64,000 nucleotides of DNA from Terana coerulea (taxonomy: Eukaryota > Basidiomycota > Agaricomycetes > Polyporales > Phanerochaetaceae), in the NCBI GenBank assembly GCA_024811115.1, contig JAKOGH010000216.1, positions 364,377 to 428,376 on the forward strand, written 5' to 3'. Within the stretch, counting starts at the first letter, position 1. The number at the start of each line of letters is the position of its first letter. Positions 10,156 to 22,459 of the stretch are shown one piece after another. The notes below the pieces were generated by a model. The model was not told the origin of the DNA, searched no databases, and saw only the letters and a program-made list of their open reading frames with translations. A program made the translations under genes and the position numbers.

Positions 10156-12586
10156 ATGTCGACCCCGAGACAGACGTCGCCGAGAAGGCCGCTTGCGACC
10201 CGCGCCATCTCTGCGAGCCGTTCAGGACACAACAGCCGCGCGGGCTCCCGTCCCCGCGCGTCTAGGAATTCGTCGAGGGCGTCGATACCCTACCTACCCG
10301 ATGGTGCAGAGGCACTGATCATCCCGGAGGGCCCCATAGGCGAGGACGCAGCCGAATTGTTGCAGGAGCTGGTGAATCCGCACCATGATAACCCTCATGT
10401 CCTGGTTGAAGAGAACGAGGACGGAGACGACGCAAGCGATGCTGCATCTATTGAAGAAAGGAAGAGACTGCCGTGGTATAAGAGGCCCTCCCCGCTCTGG
10501 TACGTGGAGCATAAATCTACGCTACCGCACTTTTAACACCGATTGCATGAAGGTGGCTCATACTTATCCCATTTGCTACGACAGCCATGGCATCAACCAT
10601 GGCTCCCCGCGTCGAGATTTATACCATGCTTGCGTGTGCAACCCACAAGCCTGAGTACAGGTCAGACAACGACACGATTCCTGCCGACTATGCCTTTTCT
10701 CCGGAGGACGAGCGGAGACTTTGCGCCTCAGACCCAGTCGTGAAGGCTGCTGTCGCGCAAATTAATATGGTCATGGCGCTCACTCTTGGGATCCTCACAT
10801 GCTTGACCACTGCATGGTGGGCTTCAGTACGTTTGTTGTCATTTTTAATCAAATATCTACTTAGAGCCGTACTGCTAGCTCTCCGACCGCTATGGTCGCA
10901 TGCGTATCTTATCGGTCTCCGTCTTCGGTCTGCTGTGCACAGACGTGGTTTTTATCCTCGTGTCGTTCTACCACACAGTCCTGCCGGGAGGCTACTGGTT
11001 CTTGCTCGTCGGCCCGTTTCTGGATGGTATACTTGGCGGGATGTCCACCGTCAGCGCGGCCATCCATGCATACATCTCTGACTGCACCGGGGCCGGTGAG
11101 AGGTGCGCAACCTGCATATATGCGCCTCATAAGTTGCCGCTGACCCTGCCGCGCGCACCCATAGGTCGCATATCTTCTCGCTGTACCTCGGGCTACTCTT
11201 CACAGGCCTCGGGTTGGGGCCAACCGTCGGCGGGCTGCTCATCCACGTCACCGGTACCCCCATGTCCGTTTTCTACATGGCAACGGGCATCCACATCATT
11301 TACGCTGCCCTCGTTATCTTCGTCATCCCCGAGTCGCTCAGCGAGCGCCGCATGCGTGAGTCTCGGCAGCTCAAGAAGGACGAGGTCGAGGAAGCGAAGC
11401 GCGGACCCAAGCCCAGTTGGTTCAAGAGCTCGTTTGCGTTCCTCAAGCCGCTTGCCATTTTCGTGCCGGCCCAGGTGGACAGTGGAACCAGTCCCCTGAA
11501 ACGGGCGCGGAAAGACTGGAACCCTCTTGCTTGTGGCAGTGGCCTATGGGTGCACGATCTCCGTGATGGTAGGTGAAATTCTTGTGTTTGTAAATAGCCC
11601 GACGCTTAGTATTGTTCTAGGGCGCATACCCGTACAAGTTCCAGTATATTTCTGATAGGTTTGGATGGTCGTCCGAGACGGTAGGAGGTTTCATAAATAT
11701 CACGTACGGAGAAGAACTAACCGATGTACAGATTGGCTACTGGCTCAGCGTCGTCGGTATCACCCGAGCTTTCTTCCTGACAGTCGCTCTACCTAGTGCG
11801 CGCCCTTCCCTCTTTATCCAAAAAGACTTCTAACCGCACCCACGTAGTGATCATCAAGCTCGTCAAATACTGCCTGAACCGAAAGCCTGCGATCCAGCTC
11901 CCCACGCAGCCCGACGAGCCGCTGCACCCACCCTCCTCTACGTCGCCCGCTGCGCGGGTCTCCACGCCCGTTGCGGCCCAGCGGGCGGTGCCCCAAGGCG
12001 CGGCGCGGTCGATCGCGTTCGACTTCGGGCTCGCGCGCATCTCACTCGGTCTCGAGCTCGTCGCGTACTCACTCATCCCGTTCGCGCCGAACCCCATGCT
12101 CTTCACGGTCTGCACGATCATTGGCTCGTTCGGCTCCGGCTTCGGGCCCGCGGTGCAGGCCGTCGCGCTCGGGTTGTACACGCAGCGCGGCGGCACCGAG
12201 AGCGGCCGGCTCTTTGGCGCGATGAGCGTCGTGCAGTCACTCTGGTGCGTCTGTGCTTACCATCATTTGGCCAGGATGCAGGCAGGCTGACGGGTGTGGC
12301 TTGTATGTGCAGCTCGTCCGTCCTTGGCCCTGCGATCTACGGCATGACGTACATGGCGACCGTCCGCACGTTCCCGACCGCGATCTTCTTTGCCACCGCG
12401 ACCAGCGTCGCCGTCGCGTTTGTCTTCATGTCGCTCGTGCGCCTCCCGAAGGAGGACGTGGGCGACGTCGAGGGCCTTGCAGAGCCGTCAGCGCCCGAGG
12501 ATAGGTACACGGACGAGGAGGCAGCAGACGTGCCGACAATTGTCGTGCATGAAGCGAGCAGCAAGCCCTCCACCCCGGCTGCCTAA
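10156..12586 (+). CDS. Major facilitator superfamily transporter, one frame break
   Basis: Eight exons fit: 10156-10499, 10553-10826, 10879-11102, 11165-11568, 11621-11680, 11732-11795, 11848-12244 and 12313-12586. They keep phase except for one extra base in the C-run at about 11521-11523 (TGGAACCCTC). Removing it gives 679 residues. The first about 110 residues are a hydrophilic, acidic cytosolic N-terminus. The MFS loop 2-3 motif appears as SDRYGRMRIL, followed by LYLGLLFTGLGLGPTVGG and a long cytosolic central loop rich in Pro, Gln and Ala between exons 6 and 7. Substrate is not predictable; tetracycline- or HIAT-like drug/proton antiporters are the nearest general type (inference). Confidence 0.85.
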
Positions 12587-12904
12587 AGTTGGGCTTGCTT
12601 ACTTTCACTGCATAGATGATCTCTTGAGCTGCTCTCAACTATCCATGACGTTTGCGTTGGCATTGTGTCACATTTCTGGAACTTGTACTCCATAGCATAT
12701 GTAACCCTGCTTATAACTTCTGTACCTGCGGCGTCCTCACTCAATGAGTAACTTAGCTTAGCTTGATCTGTGTTTCCACATACATACTTCGCTGGGACAC
12801 CTTCAGTCTAACGAATATTACATGTACAACAAATATATCTTTCTCCAGTAAATCCATAGTATCGCAGGTACTTAGCAATGTGCACATATGCCCATTCTGC
12901 GTAT
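12587..12904. other. Convergent intergenic spacer
   Basis: The 3' ends of the MFS gene (plus) and the 5-phosphatase gene (minus) face each other here. Only AT-rich 3' sequence is seen. Confidence 0.5.
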
Positions 12905-14454
12905 CTACACCGCAAGCGCAATCGGCGGCTGGCGCGCCTTCCACCAGCCCCACATCCCCAGACCAAGCACGAAATTGCCGACGCCGAGGAAGGGCGAGCC
13001 CGCGCCGAGGAGCACGAAGAGCCACCAGCAGTAGCCGACGAGGCGGTCGAGCGTCCGGCCCGTGTATTTCTTGAGAGCTGCGCGCGGATCGGGGCGCGGC
13101 GTGTACCTGGCGGGGAGGCGCAGGCGGGGTGGTGTAGCGGAGGAAGAGGAGGAAGGAACGGGTTTGGGGAGGAGCAAGACGGTGACGACTGGTTTCTGTA
13201 GGGCGCAGGGGTGAGGAAAGGTGGGAGAGCGGTGGTAGCGGGAAGGAGCTTACATGGTCTGACGTTGTGTAGGATGGTATAGAGGTATACAGCGCGTTCG
13301 TGATCTTCGACTCGGTGAGGGTATCGGGGTCATCGGTGTAGGTTGTGTACATGATGCGGTCCGTCCATGCGGGGTGGCGCTTGGGGCTACACGCGCGGTC
13401 AGCAGAGCCCTGCAAGCTACCGACATGCACAGTACGCACTCGTATTTGTCGACCTCGCCGAGCTTGTACTTGTAGCTGCACTTGAATCGCCAGAACTCGC
13501 CCTCGCGCAGGCCTACGAACGCGCTGCCCTTCCGGTCGCGCTCGACGAGCAACTGATCGTGCTCCTTGACGTCTTCGCGCACGCGCTCGTCCTCGAGAAT
13601 ACGCGCTAGGTCCGCTGTGTTCGCCGTCGTGTGGTTCAGCGCAGCGTGGTGGGCGTGGTCCGGCGGCAGTGCGAGCCGGAAGTTGAGGTCGCCGAAGAAG
13701 AAGAGGTGCGAGGTGTCGTGCATCGTCGCGCGCACGTGCGGGTTCGCGCCGGGGAGCGGGTCAAAGAGCAGCGAGCCGACGATGTGGTGGTAGTCGTGTA
13801 TGCGCCGTTCGAGCTTATGGGAGTGCGCGGTGAGGTGGGCGCACACGAAGCTGTGGGCGAAAAAGGACGCTGCCGTTCAATGCGCATTCGCGCCACGGTA
13901 TACAGACAGAGGAGCACGACGTACGTGTATAATTCGCCCACGCCGCCGTCCTCAGCTGGCACCCGGAACCGCACGCCTACTGCACCCTTGTTGCCCATAT
14001 ATCCCGGTCCACACCCCGTCCACTGAGTTTGCACATCTGTAGCTTTGCTCCCAACGCCACCGTCCAGGGCGTACACAAGCAGTGCAACGCCGACGTTCAC
14101 AACCTTCGCAATTAGGGTATATTTCTCCTTGTTCGGGGCATGCTTCTCGATCTGCGAAAGAATGAGGTTGTTGCGGTTCTCTATGACTTTGCCAGAAACT
14201 CCTGATACTAGCGGCCCCCAATGAGCAGGGAATTGAAGCTGGAATGAGAGATGGCACTCACATCCAAGATGTAAAGGTAGTAGCTCTTGGAATCCGACCG
14301 CGACAATGTCCGGCGCGCGTGGCTCACGCGCCAGAAACTGAGCAACCTGCAGCGTCGGAGCAAGCCAATCAACCAAGTCCTGTGGTAGCCCGCGGTCGGC
14401 TTGTAGGTTGGTATTGTACGTCGCTATTTGTACAAGCAAGCGGTCGGAAGACAT
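12905..14454 (-). CDS. Inositol polyphosphate 5-phosphatase with C-terminal membrane segment
   Basis: Hydrolyses the 5-phosphate of phosphoinositides or soluble inositol phosphates. Exons 14454-14262, 14207-13925, 13850-13440, 13386-13254 and 13195-12905 join in phase to 436 residues. Domain signatures in order: VGFQELLPLHLG, GNKGAVGVRF, FVCAHLTAH, FFFGDLNFRL (catalytic GDxNxR) and HPAWTDRIMY (PxWxDRI). After the domain the last 60 residues contain two hydrophobic stretches around a Gly/Trp-rich segment (GYCWWLFVLLGAG...), suggesting a C-terminal membrane anchor. The nearest general match is the family including yeast Inp54, which is tail-anchored in the ER (inference). An alternative longer reading of exon 1 through GTGAGT is rejected because it interrupts HLG-LSGVSGKVI. 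Confidence 0.9.
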
Positions 14455-15418
14455 GATGGTTACCAGCACATAAATGTCTCGGGCAAAGTTGTTGTACGCT
14501 GCAGGCTGGCGTGGTGAGTGTGAGACGGGAGCTTGGACTCCAAGCAACTCAGGGCAAGCGCGCAAGTAGATCTTATTCCGTCATTGACTGAACCATACAG
14601 AGTATGGACATAGGGTTAGGGTTAGCCACACTTTGGGACCAAAAAAAGGGCCTGCCCAGCCCGAGGGCCGAAACAGAACTGGAAAATATTGAGACGGTGC
14701 ACGAGCCGAAGCCCGTACAAACCGCAGGGTCCCTCTGAGGACAAGGTCGCCGTGCTATGGATGGCCCCCACGGCCCACAAACCCAGGTAGGTGAAGGGGC
14801 CTGTGCCATCAAGGTAAGTATGAGGTGTTCGCTTGGGCGAGGCGAGGTTTATATACCGCTGGCGCGTGCGCACGGACCACCTTTGTGGCGTCGGCGCTTG
14901 GCTCAAAACGTTTGTTGCGCTGCAAGCTTTACTTACTGTACTTGCTCACTGGCGAGCCGAGTTACTAAAGTCCAACGGTCATGGTCCCGTATTATCTGCG
15001 CGGAATAGGGCAAGGTAAGTACAGATTGCTTTGATTCTCTCTTTCAAGTCATGGATTTTTGTTCTCATTTGGTTACTCAAAGCAGACGCCCTTCAATCCA
15101 CTTGCCCTTCACTGCAGTCAACTAAAAGGTCAGTGCTAAGTATGAGGTGTTGACCTTGCAATGAATGCAGCGATATACTCGTGAGCGGCTGGAGAGAACT
15201 CTGGTATGCCTCGGGAGATGTGCTACGTCGCATGAGAATGTTGAGAGCAACTTCTAAGGACATTAATGCTCTCATAGTCGGTCGAGATAGTGTATATGCG
15301 CTAGTCATGGGTACTTTAATTGAATCGTTGCATTTGAGCGATGGTACAGTGGGTATAGGTCCATAGAGTCGGGTATGATCTGTACCATTACAGCTGAATA
15401 CTAAACACATGATGATAT
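14455..15418. other. Intergenic, no gene recognised
   Basis: Upstream of the 5-phosphatase start and downstream of the DUF3074 stop. I see only short unsupported frames. A short telomere-like run lies at 14610-14625. Confidence 0.4.
14610..14625 (+). repeat. Interstitial TTAGGG-like run
   Basis: The sequence ATAGGGTTAGGGTTAG holds about two and a half units of the fungal telomere repeat. It is far too short to be a telomere. Confidence 0.5.
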
Positions 15419-16482
15419 CTACGCAGTTGCCCCAGCGGCGCCAGCTCCCACCGGGTCTGGAGGTGGTGCGTACTCTGCGGTAGGAGCAGTCTCGTGCACC
15501 TGCGCAGTTGCGGAGGCCGCGGGTCCTTCTGCAGGAAGTCCAGCAGCTGGCTTCTCCTTAGTTGACTTCAGCCACTTCAAGAAGCCCGGGACGTCCTATT
15601 AACTCCGCGTCAGCACAGAGTCGTTCGAGAAAAGGGTTGCGGTAAGCATACGTGGGCGATATTGCTCGGCATGGAGCGTTCGGTGAGGAACTGGGGGATC
15701 ATGCCCTCCGCACGGCTCGTGGTCGCCATGCGCCACTCCACGCGGCCGTCGTCAAGCTCCTTAAGCTGCTCGATGCTCACGTAGCGTGCGTGCACGCCCT
15801 TCTCCTCGAGTTTTGCCAGCTCGGTATCCGTGGAGAGGTCGACGGGAATGGACACAATGGTGCTACGCGTGATCTCAGTAAAGTGATATGGATGTTGTGA
15901 TAGGGGGATGAGGTGCGTACCCGGAGCGGGGAGAAGTTTCCTTCAGGTCGATGGTTTGTAGGACTGTAAAGACCCGGGGCGAGACGGGCGGCGGGAACTT
16001 GTAGAACATGCTCCAGATTGCCTGCGTCGGCGAGATCTGCTTGACAAGCGTCGCTTTCTTCACCATGTCGACATACCTACCACGCTCTTTCAGCACCCCC
16101 ACCAGCAGTCACCGCTCCACAGTAGAATACGCACTGCGCTTCGTACGTGCCTTTATCCTGCAGCACACCCAGCTTGCTCCAGAACTCGTCGAATGTCGCA
16201 TCCTTGGGCCCATGCTCGCTCACACGACAATGCCAGTTCGCGAGCTCGCCTTGGAATTTGGGGCGCGCAAATGTCTTGACGACTTTGTTGAACGTCTTGC
16301 CCTGCTTCCAGCTCTCGGTGGTGTCAAGGATTGCGAGCCCTTGCGCGATGAGCTTGTCCGCGGGTGGGAGCTCTGGACACAAGGATGCACCGCAAAACTC
16401 TGTGAATTCATCTCAGAATATAACGGGTTGTATACGCACCGGTGACCTTAGAGGGGGTCAAGCTGAGCTGATACTCTGCCAT
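15419..16482 (-). CDS. DUF3074 domain protein (START-like lipid-binding fold)
   Basis: Exons 16482-16440, 16372-16135, 16076-15921, 15862-15652 and 15595-15419 keep phase and give 274 residues. Blocks typical of the fungal DUF3074 family are visible: an early PPADKLIAQG helix, KTFARPK...WHCRVSEH near residues 45-60, KKATLVKQISPTQAIWSMFY, FTVLQTIDL, and near the end EWRMATTSRAEGMIP with FLTERSMPSNIAHDVPGFLKWL. The last about 45 residues are a Pro/Ala-rich tail. The fold is related to START/PYR-like cavities that bind lipids; the ligand and pathway are unknown. The start is the first in-frame ATG and gives MAEYQLSLTPSK, a good family N-terminus. Confidence 0.85.
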
Positions 16483-17830
16483 GTCTGCGGAAGGGGCCTC
16501 GTAGGGTATCAACGGAGAGAGAAACGCGAGGCGTGGGTTCGTCAGGTTGTGCGCACACCCGGCACGGCTCGTGGAAATGGCCCAGTAGCCAGAAAGTATA
16601 TATAGGTGTGGTCGACGCCTTGAGGTTATGGGACGTCGTCAACGTGATGGCCGCACGAGCTTGGGAAGAAGGCGAGCACATCGTCATCCGGGCTGCTGGC
16701 CGCTGCCGCCGAGAACGCATGGCATGTAGCAGTGTACAGGACGACGGCTTCATGCACCAAAGATGAATGCCGTTGCATCTGATAAAAGGCATTGCAGGTG
16801 TAGAGCACGGGAGATGGGTTCCATGGCGTTAGGATGAAATAAGAGGTGCAAGATAGAGCTTCGACAGAGGCCAAATCTAAGTTATAGCTGCCCACACGCA
16901 AGCGCCCATAAATCGCAAGATTCAAATCTCTCTCAGGCTATAGCCTATAGAACTTTGACGGCAAGAGCTACTGTAAGTGCGAGGCACTGGGCAGTAACCA
17001 CAGGCTAAAGCATGAATTGTACGTTTGCTGGCGGATGCAAAGCTATTCTATCTTGAACCAACAACTTTCTGTGCGACACAATGTGCAGCAGTATGGCAAA
17101 CCGTTTCTCGTATCGGTCTACAAAGTAGTATGCTGTTAGTAACGGAAGATCCTCGCTCGGTCCGCACAAGCACGCCGTTGAATTACTTATATGTTCCTGG
17201 CTTGTTCTATCGGCGAAGATCCCTCCGGAGCCCGCCTGCAGTCACAAACGAGGTGAGTATTTGACCCGGCGCAAGGGCCCCGTCATCGCACGGCTGTGAC
17301 ATGGATTAACCGAAGGAGTGCGCTGTAGCCCGGCACTCTTTCTTCTCCTTCCACCATCGACGTCCCGAACTCTGCCACCACACACCGCCTCTCTCGTCAT
17401 TGCCAAACTGTACCCCCGAGTTTATCACAGCGATTTTCCCACCTCATAGCGCTTTACCCTGGTACGGTCGACTCACAAGCTTACAAGCTTGATAATCCCC
17501 CAAAACTCTACCCCCTTTGCGTCTCCTGCGTTCGTATGATGTGGTATGTCGTCGACAATAGCCAAGAGCAATAGGAAGTCTAGACCATGGATCAAAATGG
17601 GAGGAGCGATGCATTGTCTGCACCGCCAAACAAGCTAACCGCCGGAGGCGCTACCGAGAGCGCCGTGCTCCTCGGGAGGGTGCGCTGACTCTAGGGTGAC
17701 TCTTTCCCTCACAGCCAACACCCCCTCGTGTTGATGGAACGCTGAGGGAATCTTATATACCACCCATCTACACCCACTGAGGCTCTACTAGCTCGTCCTA
17801 CGACATCATTCCTCGTCTGTTCCGCCGGTC
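16483..17830. other. Intergenic, divergent promoter region, 1.35 kb
   Basis: No supported gene. It carries the upstream regions of the DUF3074 (minus) and F-box (plus) genes, with a TATA box near 17751. Confidence 0.4.
17751..17758 (+). promoter_or_regulatory. TATA box of the F-box gene
   Basis: TTATATAC lies about 75 bases before the ATG at 17831, inside a pyrimidine-rich leader. This supports 17831 as the start rather than the in-frame ATG of an alternative model at 17971. Confidence 0.45.
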
Positions 17831-19730
17831 ATGGCGAGTGTACATGCCCTTTCACCAGAGCCGCGCTTCGTCGATCGCGATGTGGGACCGGATGCCTCTG
17901 AGAGCACAGAGGGGGATAGTCGCGTTCAGGGAGTTACACTCTCTCTTGCTGGTCTGCTAGACTCCAAAACATGGAATTTGCCTGGATGGAATGGCTCCCA
18001 GTACGTTTACTTCGCAATATGCCGGTCTGCGATATTGACTTCTCTGTGCTTGAAGCACTGCTCCCGTACCTAACTCCGACACGGTAAGTTCTGTCCATCA
18101 TCTCTGCATACTACTTCAGCACTAAAGTATTGGGCGAACAGATAGGACAGCTTGACCAGGCCCTTGCCCTCCTCTCACGCTACCGCAACTCGCTACAGCC
18201 CTTCAACCGCCTGTCCCCCGACATCCTTATCCTCATATTTCAAGAGATACAAGAGTCAGAGTGGAATCCTCTACATCACACCTTTGGCTCGTACGGGCAC
18301 ATGGCCGTCGCGCAAGTGTGCCATCAATGGCGGGAAGTCGCGTTGAACGCACCCATCCTCTGGAGACAGCTCAGCTCCCGATACCCCGACGCTGCCATGG
18401 CTGCTCTGGAGAGGTCAAAAGACGCGGGAATATGTTTCGTCATTCCCTCAGGATACCAGGATGGGGATAAAGCGACCAATCTACTCAAGGCGGTCGCCGC
18501 ACAACTCCACCGACTGCGCTGGCTGTATATCCCCTCAACGCTGCTGAAAAACAGCGATGGCACGGTCGACCCGATGCTCAACTCCCTCATTGAATCGCCA
18601 GCGCCGATGATGGAAATTATGGAGACCATTAAAGTAAGAGGGGACGGTGACTGCAGACCACTGCCCGTTATCTTCAAGGGCGAGGCGCCCTACCTCCACC
18701 GCTTGCGTGTGCACTACCTCTACCCGCAGCTTAACAGCATTACGCTTAAAGGCTTGAAGTACCTCTCTTTCTCAGGGAAGAAGCGGGCACCCATATCACT
18801 GACCGTCTCGGCGTTCCTCGACCTGCTCGAAAAATGCCCGTTACTCGAGATTCTGAAAACCGAGAAAGTGGCCTGGCAGCCTGCAGCGGACGACGACACA
18901 CGCAAGGTGCACCTCCCCACCTGCAGTACCTTGAGATGGGCCGCGCGCTGGGCTCGGTCGTCGCCGACATCATTGGGCGCATCGTCGCGCCCGAGTACGC
19001 TATGCGGCTCAAGGTGCACCTCGACCGATACGAGGACGGGACATACCACATTGGCGTACCACCCGAGGCGCAGCTCGACGCGGCGCACGCGCTGCACGGC
19101 ATCCGCAAGCTGCACGTCAACTTCCTGAACGGATGGGAGGGCCTCTGCCTGAGCGGCTGCACCGCGAAGCAGCCGTTCGAGATCCATGGATTGCTCGAGG
19201 ATGCGACGATTGCGCACGCGGGTGACATGGACGCCGTCGCCGCCGCCGTCTTCCAGTCCGCGGCGCGCGCGCTCGACCTCGGCGCCGTCGAGGAGTTCGC
19301 GGTCACGGAGATGCGCACGCATTCGCGCTGGACGGGCTTCAGCAAGAAGGTCTGGGCGGAGCTGTTCAAGCGCGCGCCCGCCCTGCGCTCGTTCTACCTC
19401 ACGACGGACGGCTCGTACGACGAGGGCTACGCGCGCGCGGTGCTCGCCGCGCTCGTCGCGACGGACGACCGCGGCCGCATCCTCTGCCCCGCGCTCGAGA
19501 ACCTGTTCATCCACGGCGACCGGACGTGGTCCAGCCTGCAGTGCTACGTCATGGCCGAGGAGCGTCATCGTGCGGGCCACCCGCTGAAACGCGTCTCGAT
19601 GCGCCTCTCGCACTACGCGAGCTTCAGCGACCCCGAAGACACGGATATGCCGATGCTGCGCCGGTATGTGGAGAAAGTCGACCTCGACCCTGTAGATATA
19701 ACATTCCCAGACTGGCCCGATACCAATTGA
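17831..19730 (+). CDS. F-box protein with leucine-rich C-terminal part, one frame break
   Basis: Exons 17831-18000, 18056-18083 and 18142-19730 join in phase. The F-box is at the start of exon 3: FNRLSPDILILIFQEI, followed by VAQVCHQWREVALNAPILW. This is the usual Agaricomycete layout, in which an N-terminal coiled stretch (IGQLDQALALLSRYRNSLQ) precedes the F-box. The rest is a long LRR-like region without catalytic motifs. One base appears to be missing in the C-run at 18914-18917; with it, KVHLPHLQYLEM is restored and exon 3 returns to phase (about 595 residues). F-box proteins recruit substrates to SCF ubiquitin ligases through Skp1, whose gene lies 1.4 kb downstream. An alternative 5' exon starting at 17971 also splices in phase and cannot be excluded. 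Confidence 0.75.
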
Positions 19731-20357
19731 AGGAAAGGAAGCAGTTCCATCCAGTTATACCAAAGTGTTCGAGTAGGCAACGCATCTCTGTTGTATATCC
19801 ATGTGTATCAGAAACTCTGCTCAATTGCTGTACTTACTGTATATTAGCTTTCAACTGGAATTCATCTGCTTGGACATTATGGTACAGCCTATGGAATCGA
19901 AACCTAGCTCACAGAATTCAGGCTCTGATAGAAGTTCAAGAGGCTGTATATATAATTGACGTGACCAGTAGATTTAAAAACCGAAGAGCCAAAGAATCGG
20001 GTTGCGACAGTCCTCCATTCGCGAGTAGCTCCAGCGTCGGTGACTGACGTTATCGTGAGTTGGTCACTGTAACCTTGTACATGCTGATCTGCTAGGAATG
20101 TCCAGCTAGTACCAATCTTAACCGCTTCAGAATTCTAGGACTAAACTTTCACATTGCCAGATCCTATCTTGGTAAGAGAAAATATATATCCAATGAAGTG
20201 GGCGACAAGGGCTATGCGTACAGCACAGGCAGAGCATAGGATGCCACTCTGCATACGGGAGAATCTCCCGGTGCGCCCTGGAGCGGCGGGGTTAGTGCTT
20301 TGCAGCAAGCAAGTGGCAGTGGCGGTTGAGGGGCGTGCTTGGATAACCACATAGGAA
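19731..20357. other. Convergent intergenic spacer
   Basis: This lies between the 3' ends of the F-box gene (plus) and bL27m gene (minus). No coding signal is seen. Confidence 0.5.
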
Positions 20358-20977
20358 TCATGGAGCGGGCGCAAAGGACTCTTGATTTGCCAGTTCATTC
20401 AGGTTCACGAGGTGAGTGTAGCGACAGCGGCCAATGTTGGCTTCGTCCCGAGGGAGCTTCTCGCCACGGCTTAGGACCACGCCTATGTATTTACGGTCCC
20501 CGCGGCTGCCAGGTGTCCTGTAGAAACGGACAAAGCCAGGGACAGTGGCGTATATTGTGTGGTCACGCCCCATGGCGACCTATGAAGTACGTGAGACAGG
20601 TGGTGGCCAACATAAGGTCAAAGAAGCGCACGTTTTGTCCTGGGTGGAACCATGTCCCTCTTTGACGGACGATGATGTTTCCGGGAATCACATACTGGTC
20701 TGTTTACGGTGACAGAATCTTGTGAGTAGCTATATGAAAATACAAGAGGGTGTATGCGCACCAGAGAATTTCTTCAGTCCGAGCCTCTTTCCGGGTGAGC
20801 CACCTCTGTTGTTCGTGCTACCGCCTGCGCGTTTGGTGGCCGTTCGAACTGCGCCAATGCCTGCGTTGCATATGGTGAGCCCGCGGCGCAGACGATAGGT
20901 GGCCTGTGTGACTCACCTCCTGAAGAAAAGGGGCTGCGGACTCGGTCCAGGCAGCCTTTGAAAGAAAAGAAAGCCAT
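20358..20977 (-). CDS. MRPL27: Mitochondrial large ribosomal subunit protein bL27m
   Basis: Component of the mitochondrial ribosome near the peptidyl-transferase centre. Exons 20977-20917, 20860-20762, 20699-20632 and 20579-20358 join in phase to 149 residues. A short mitochondrial presequence-like N-terminus (MAFFSFKGCLDRVRSPFSSG) leads to the bL27 core: ATKRAGGSTNNRGGSPGKRL, then QYVIPGNIIVRQRGTWFHPG, then NVAMGRDHTIYATVPG and the family-specific KLPRDE. Size and order agree with other fungal bL27m proteins (the S. cerevisiae protein is called Mrp7). It is divergent from SKP1, with 192 bases between the starts. Confidence 0.92.
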
Positions 20978-21169
20978 TCTTGTCCAGCGTAGCAGACAAA
21001 CGAGTTGGCCCAAGGACAGGCGCCGAGGCGCTGCCTCGCGTGTCCAGCGGCGGTTACGTAAACACCGCACTCATCAGTGTCCTTCAAAAGAGGAGCAGGC
21101 ATCCAACGAGTGTTTCACTCACGCCCGTCATCGTTTCTCTCTTTCGCCGCCACCGATCATACAGCAAAC

Positions 21170-21962
21170 ATGGTTCTCCTCGTCACATCCGACAACGAGC
21201 AGTTCGTCGTCGACAAGGAGGTCGCCGAGCGCAGCGTGCTCATCAAAAACATGCTTGAGGGTGCGTCTCGTCATTGTGCCGCTGCGCGTGGGCTGTCGTC
21301 CGATGCGTGCGCGATCCTAACGTATTCTGTCTTACAGATGTTGGCGAGAGTGACCAGCCCATTCCACTGCCAAACGTGTCCGCGGGTGTGCTGAAGAAGG
21401 TGCGTAGGCTGTGGCAAGGACGCGAGCGCCACGGCAAGATGCTAATCGACTACATCGATACAGGTCCTCGAGTACTGCGAGCATCATCGTGGCGAGCCGC
21501 TGCCCACAACCGACACTGCTGACAGTGACGATGCGCGCAAGCGGACGACCGACATCTCCGAGTGGGACCAAAAGTTCATCACTGTTGACCAGGAGATGCT
21601 CTTTGAAATTATTCTCGCTGCGAACTATCTCGATATCAAGCCTCTTCTGTACGTGTTCTTCATGAAAGTGGTGCTGTGCTGTTCTAATACGTGGCCATAG
21701 CGATGTTGGATGCAAGACCGTGGCGAACATGATCAAGGGCAAGACACCGGAGGAGATCCGTAAACTTTTCAACATCGTTAACGACTTCACGCCGGAGGAG
21801 GAGGTTAGTATATCATTTCGCCGTGTGCTTCGGTCTGCTGACTGCAGGTTTTTCCCACTTTACAGGCGCAAATCAAGAAGGAGAACGTAAGTCTTTCATG
21901 CGTTGCTTGTGAAGTCTCCACTCAACTGATCACTATCATAGGAATGGGCTGAGGACCGGTGA
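21170..21962 (+). CDS. SKP1: Skp1, SCF ubiquitin ligase adaptor
   Basis: Links F-box proteins to Cul1 in SCF complexes. Six exons join in phase to 160 residues: 21170-21260, 21338-21399, 21474-21658, 21701-21803, 21866-21886 and 21942-21962. Recognisable blocks: [78 protein letters not shown] and [20 protein letters not shown]. It ends in the short conserved tail EWAEDR (usual Skp1 ending). The last two exons are only 21 bases each. The gene looks intact. Confidence 0.97.
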
Positions 21963-22459
21963 ACACCCAGTCTCGTCGTCAAGTTCTACTCAATTTTCGC
22001 TCTCTTCTCCCTGCATTCGTTTTATCGTGTTTGTTGTTGTAGTCGCATTTTTATGCTCGTCTGTACTGTATCATAATCCACAGAAAACGTTGCCCCGTCC
22101 GCACATTTATGAGATGGTTCTCTGTATCATGATATCCTGACTGTGCCCCAGATATGCGCATACACCCCGATTTGTCAAACCTAATAGAGTTCCACGTACA
22201 TGAGTTCTGGCACGCAACATGGACACGCCGTTCCCGCGCAGCAGCACAGCCCTAGCAAGCTCGAATCGGTTAGACTTGGGCAAAACTCTTCTGAAGACCA
22301 CTACCATCAGGCCTCACCACTGCGTACAAAATTGCGTGTATGCATACGCCATCGCCCACCCTGCACATCCCTCCGCTGCCAGGACTCCGCCACTGCACAG
22401 AACGAACGCCGGTTCGGGACGCCGCTTGCACATAACTTTCACCCTTCCGCTCTGCCGCC
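21963..22459. other. Intergenic, SKP1 3' end and CEG1 promoter
   Basis: No coding frame, RNA gene or clear core promoter seen. Confidence 0.4.

Noticed and set aside
17971..18083. Alternative first exon of the F-box gene (start at 17971)
   Set aside because: It needs a 36-base intron; the model from 17831 uses ordinary introns and lies behind a TATA box. Kept only as an alternative.
18720..19613. Minus-strand frame of 297 codons
   Set aside because: Shadow of the F-box gene; composition is Arg/Glu/Ala-rich without domain features.
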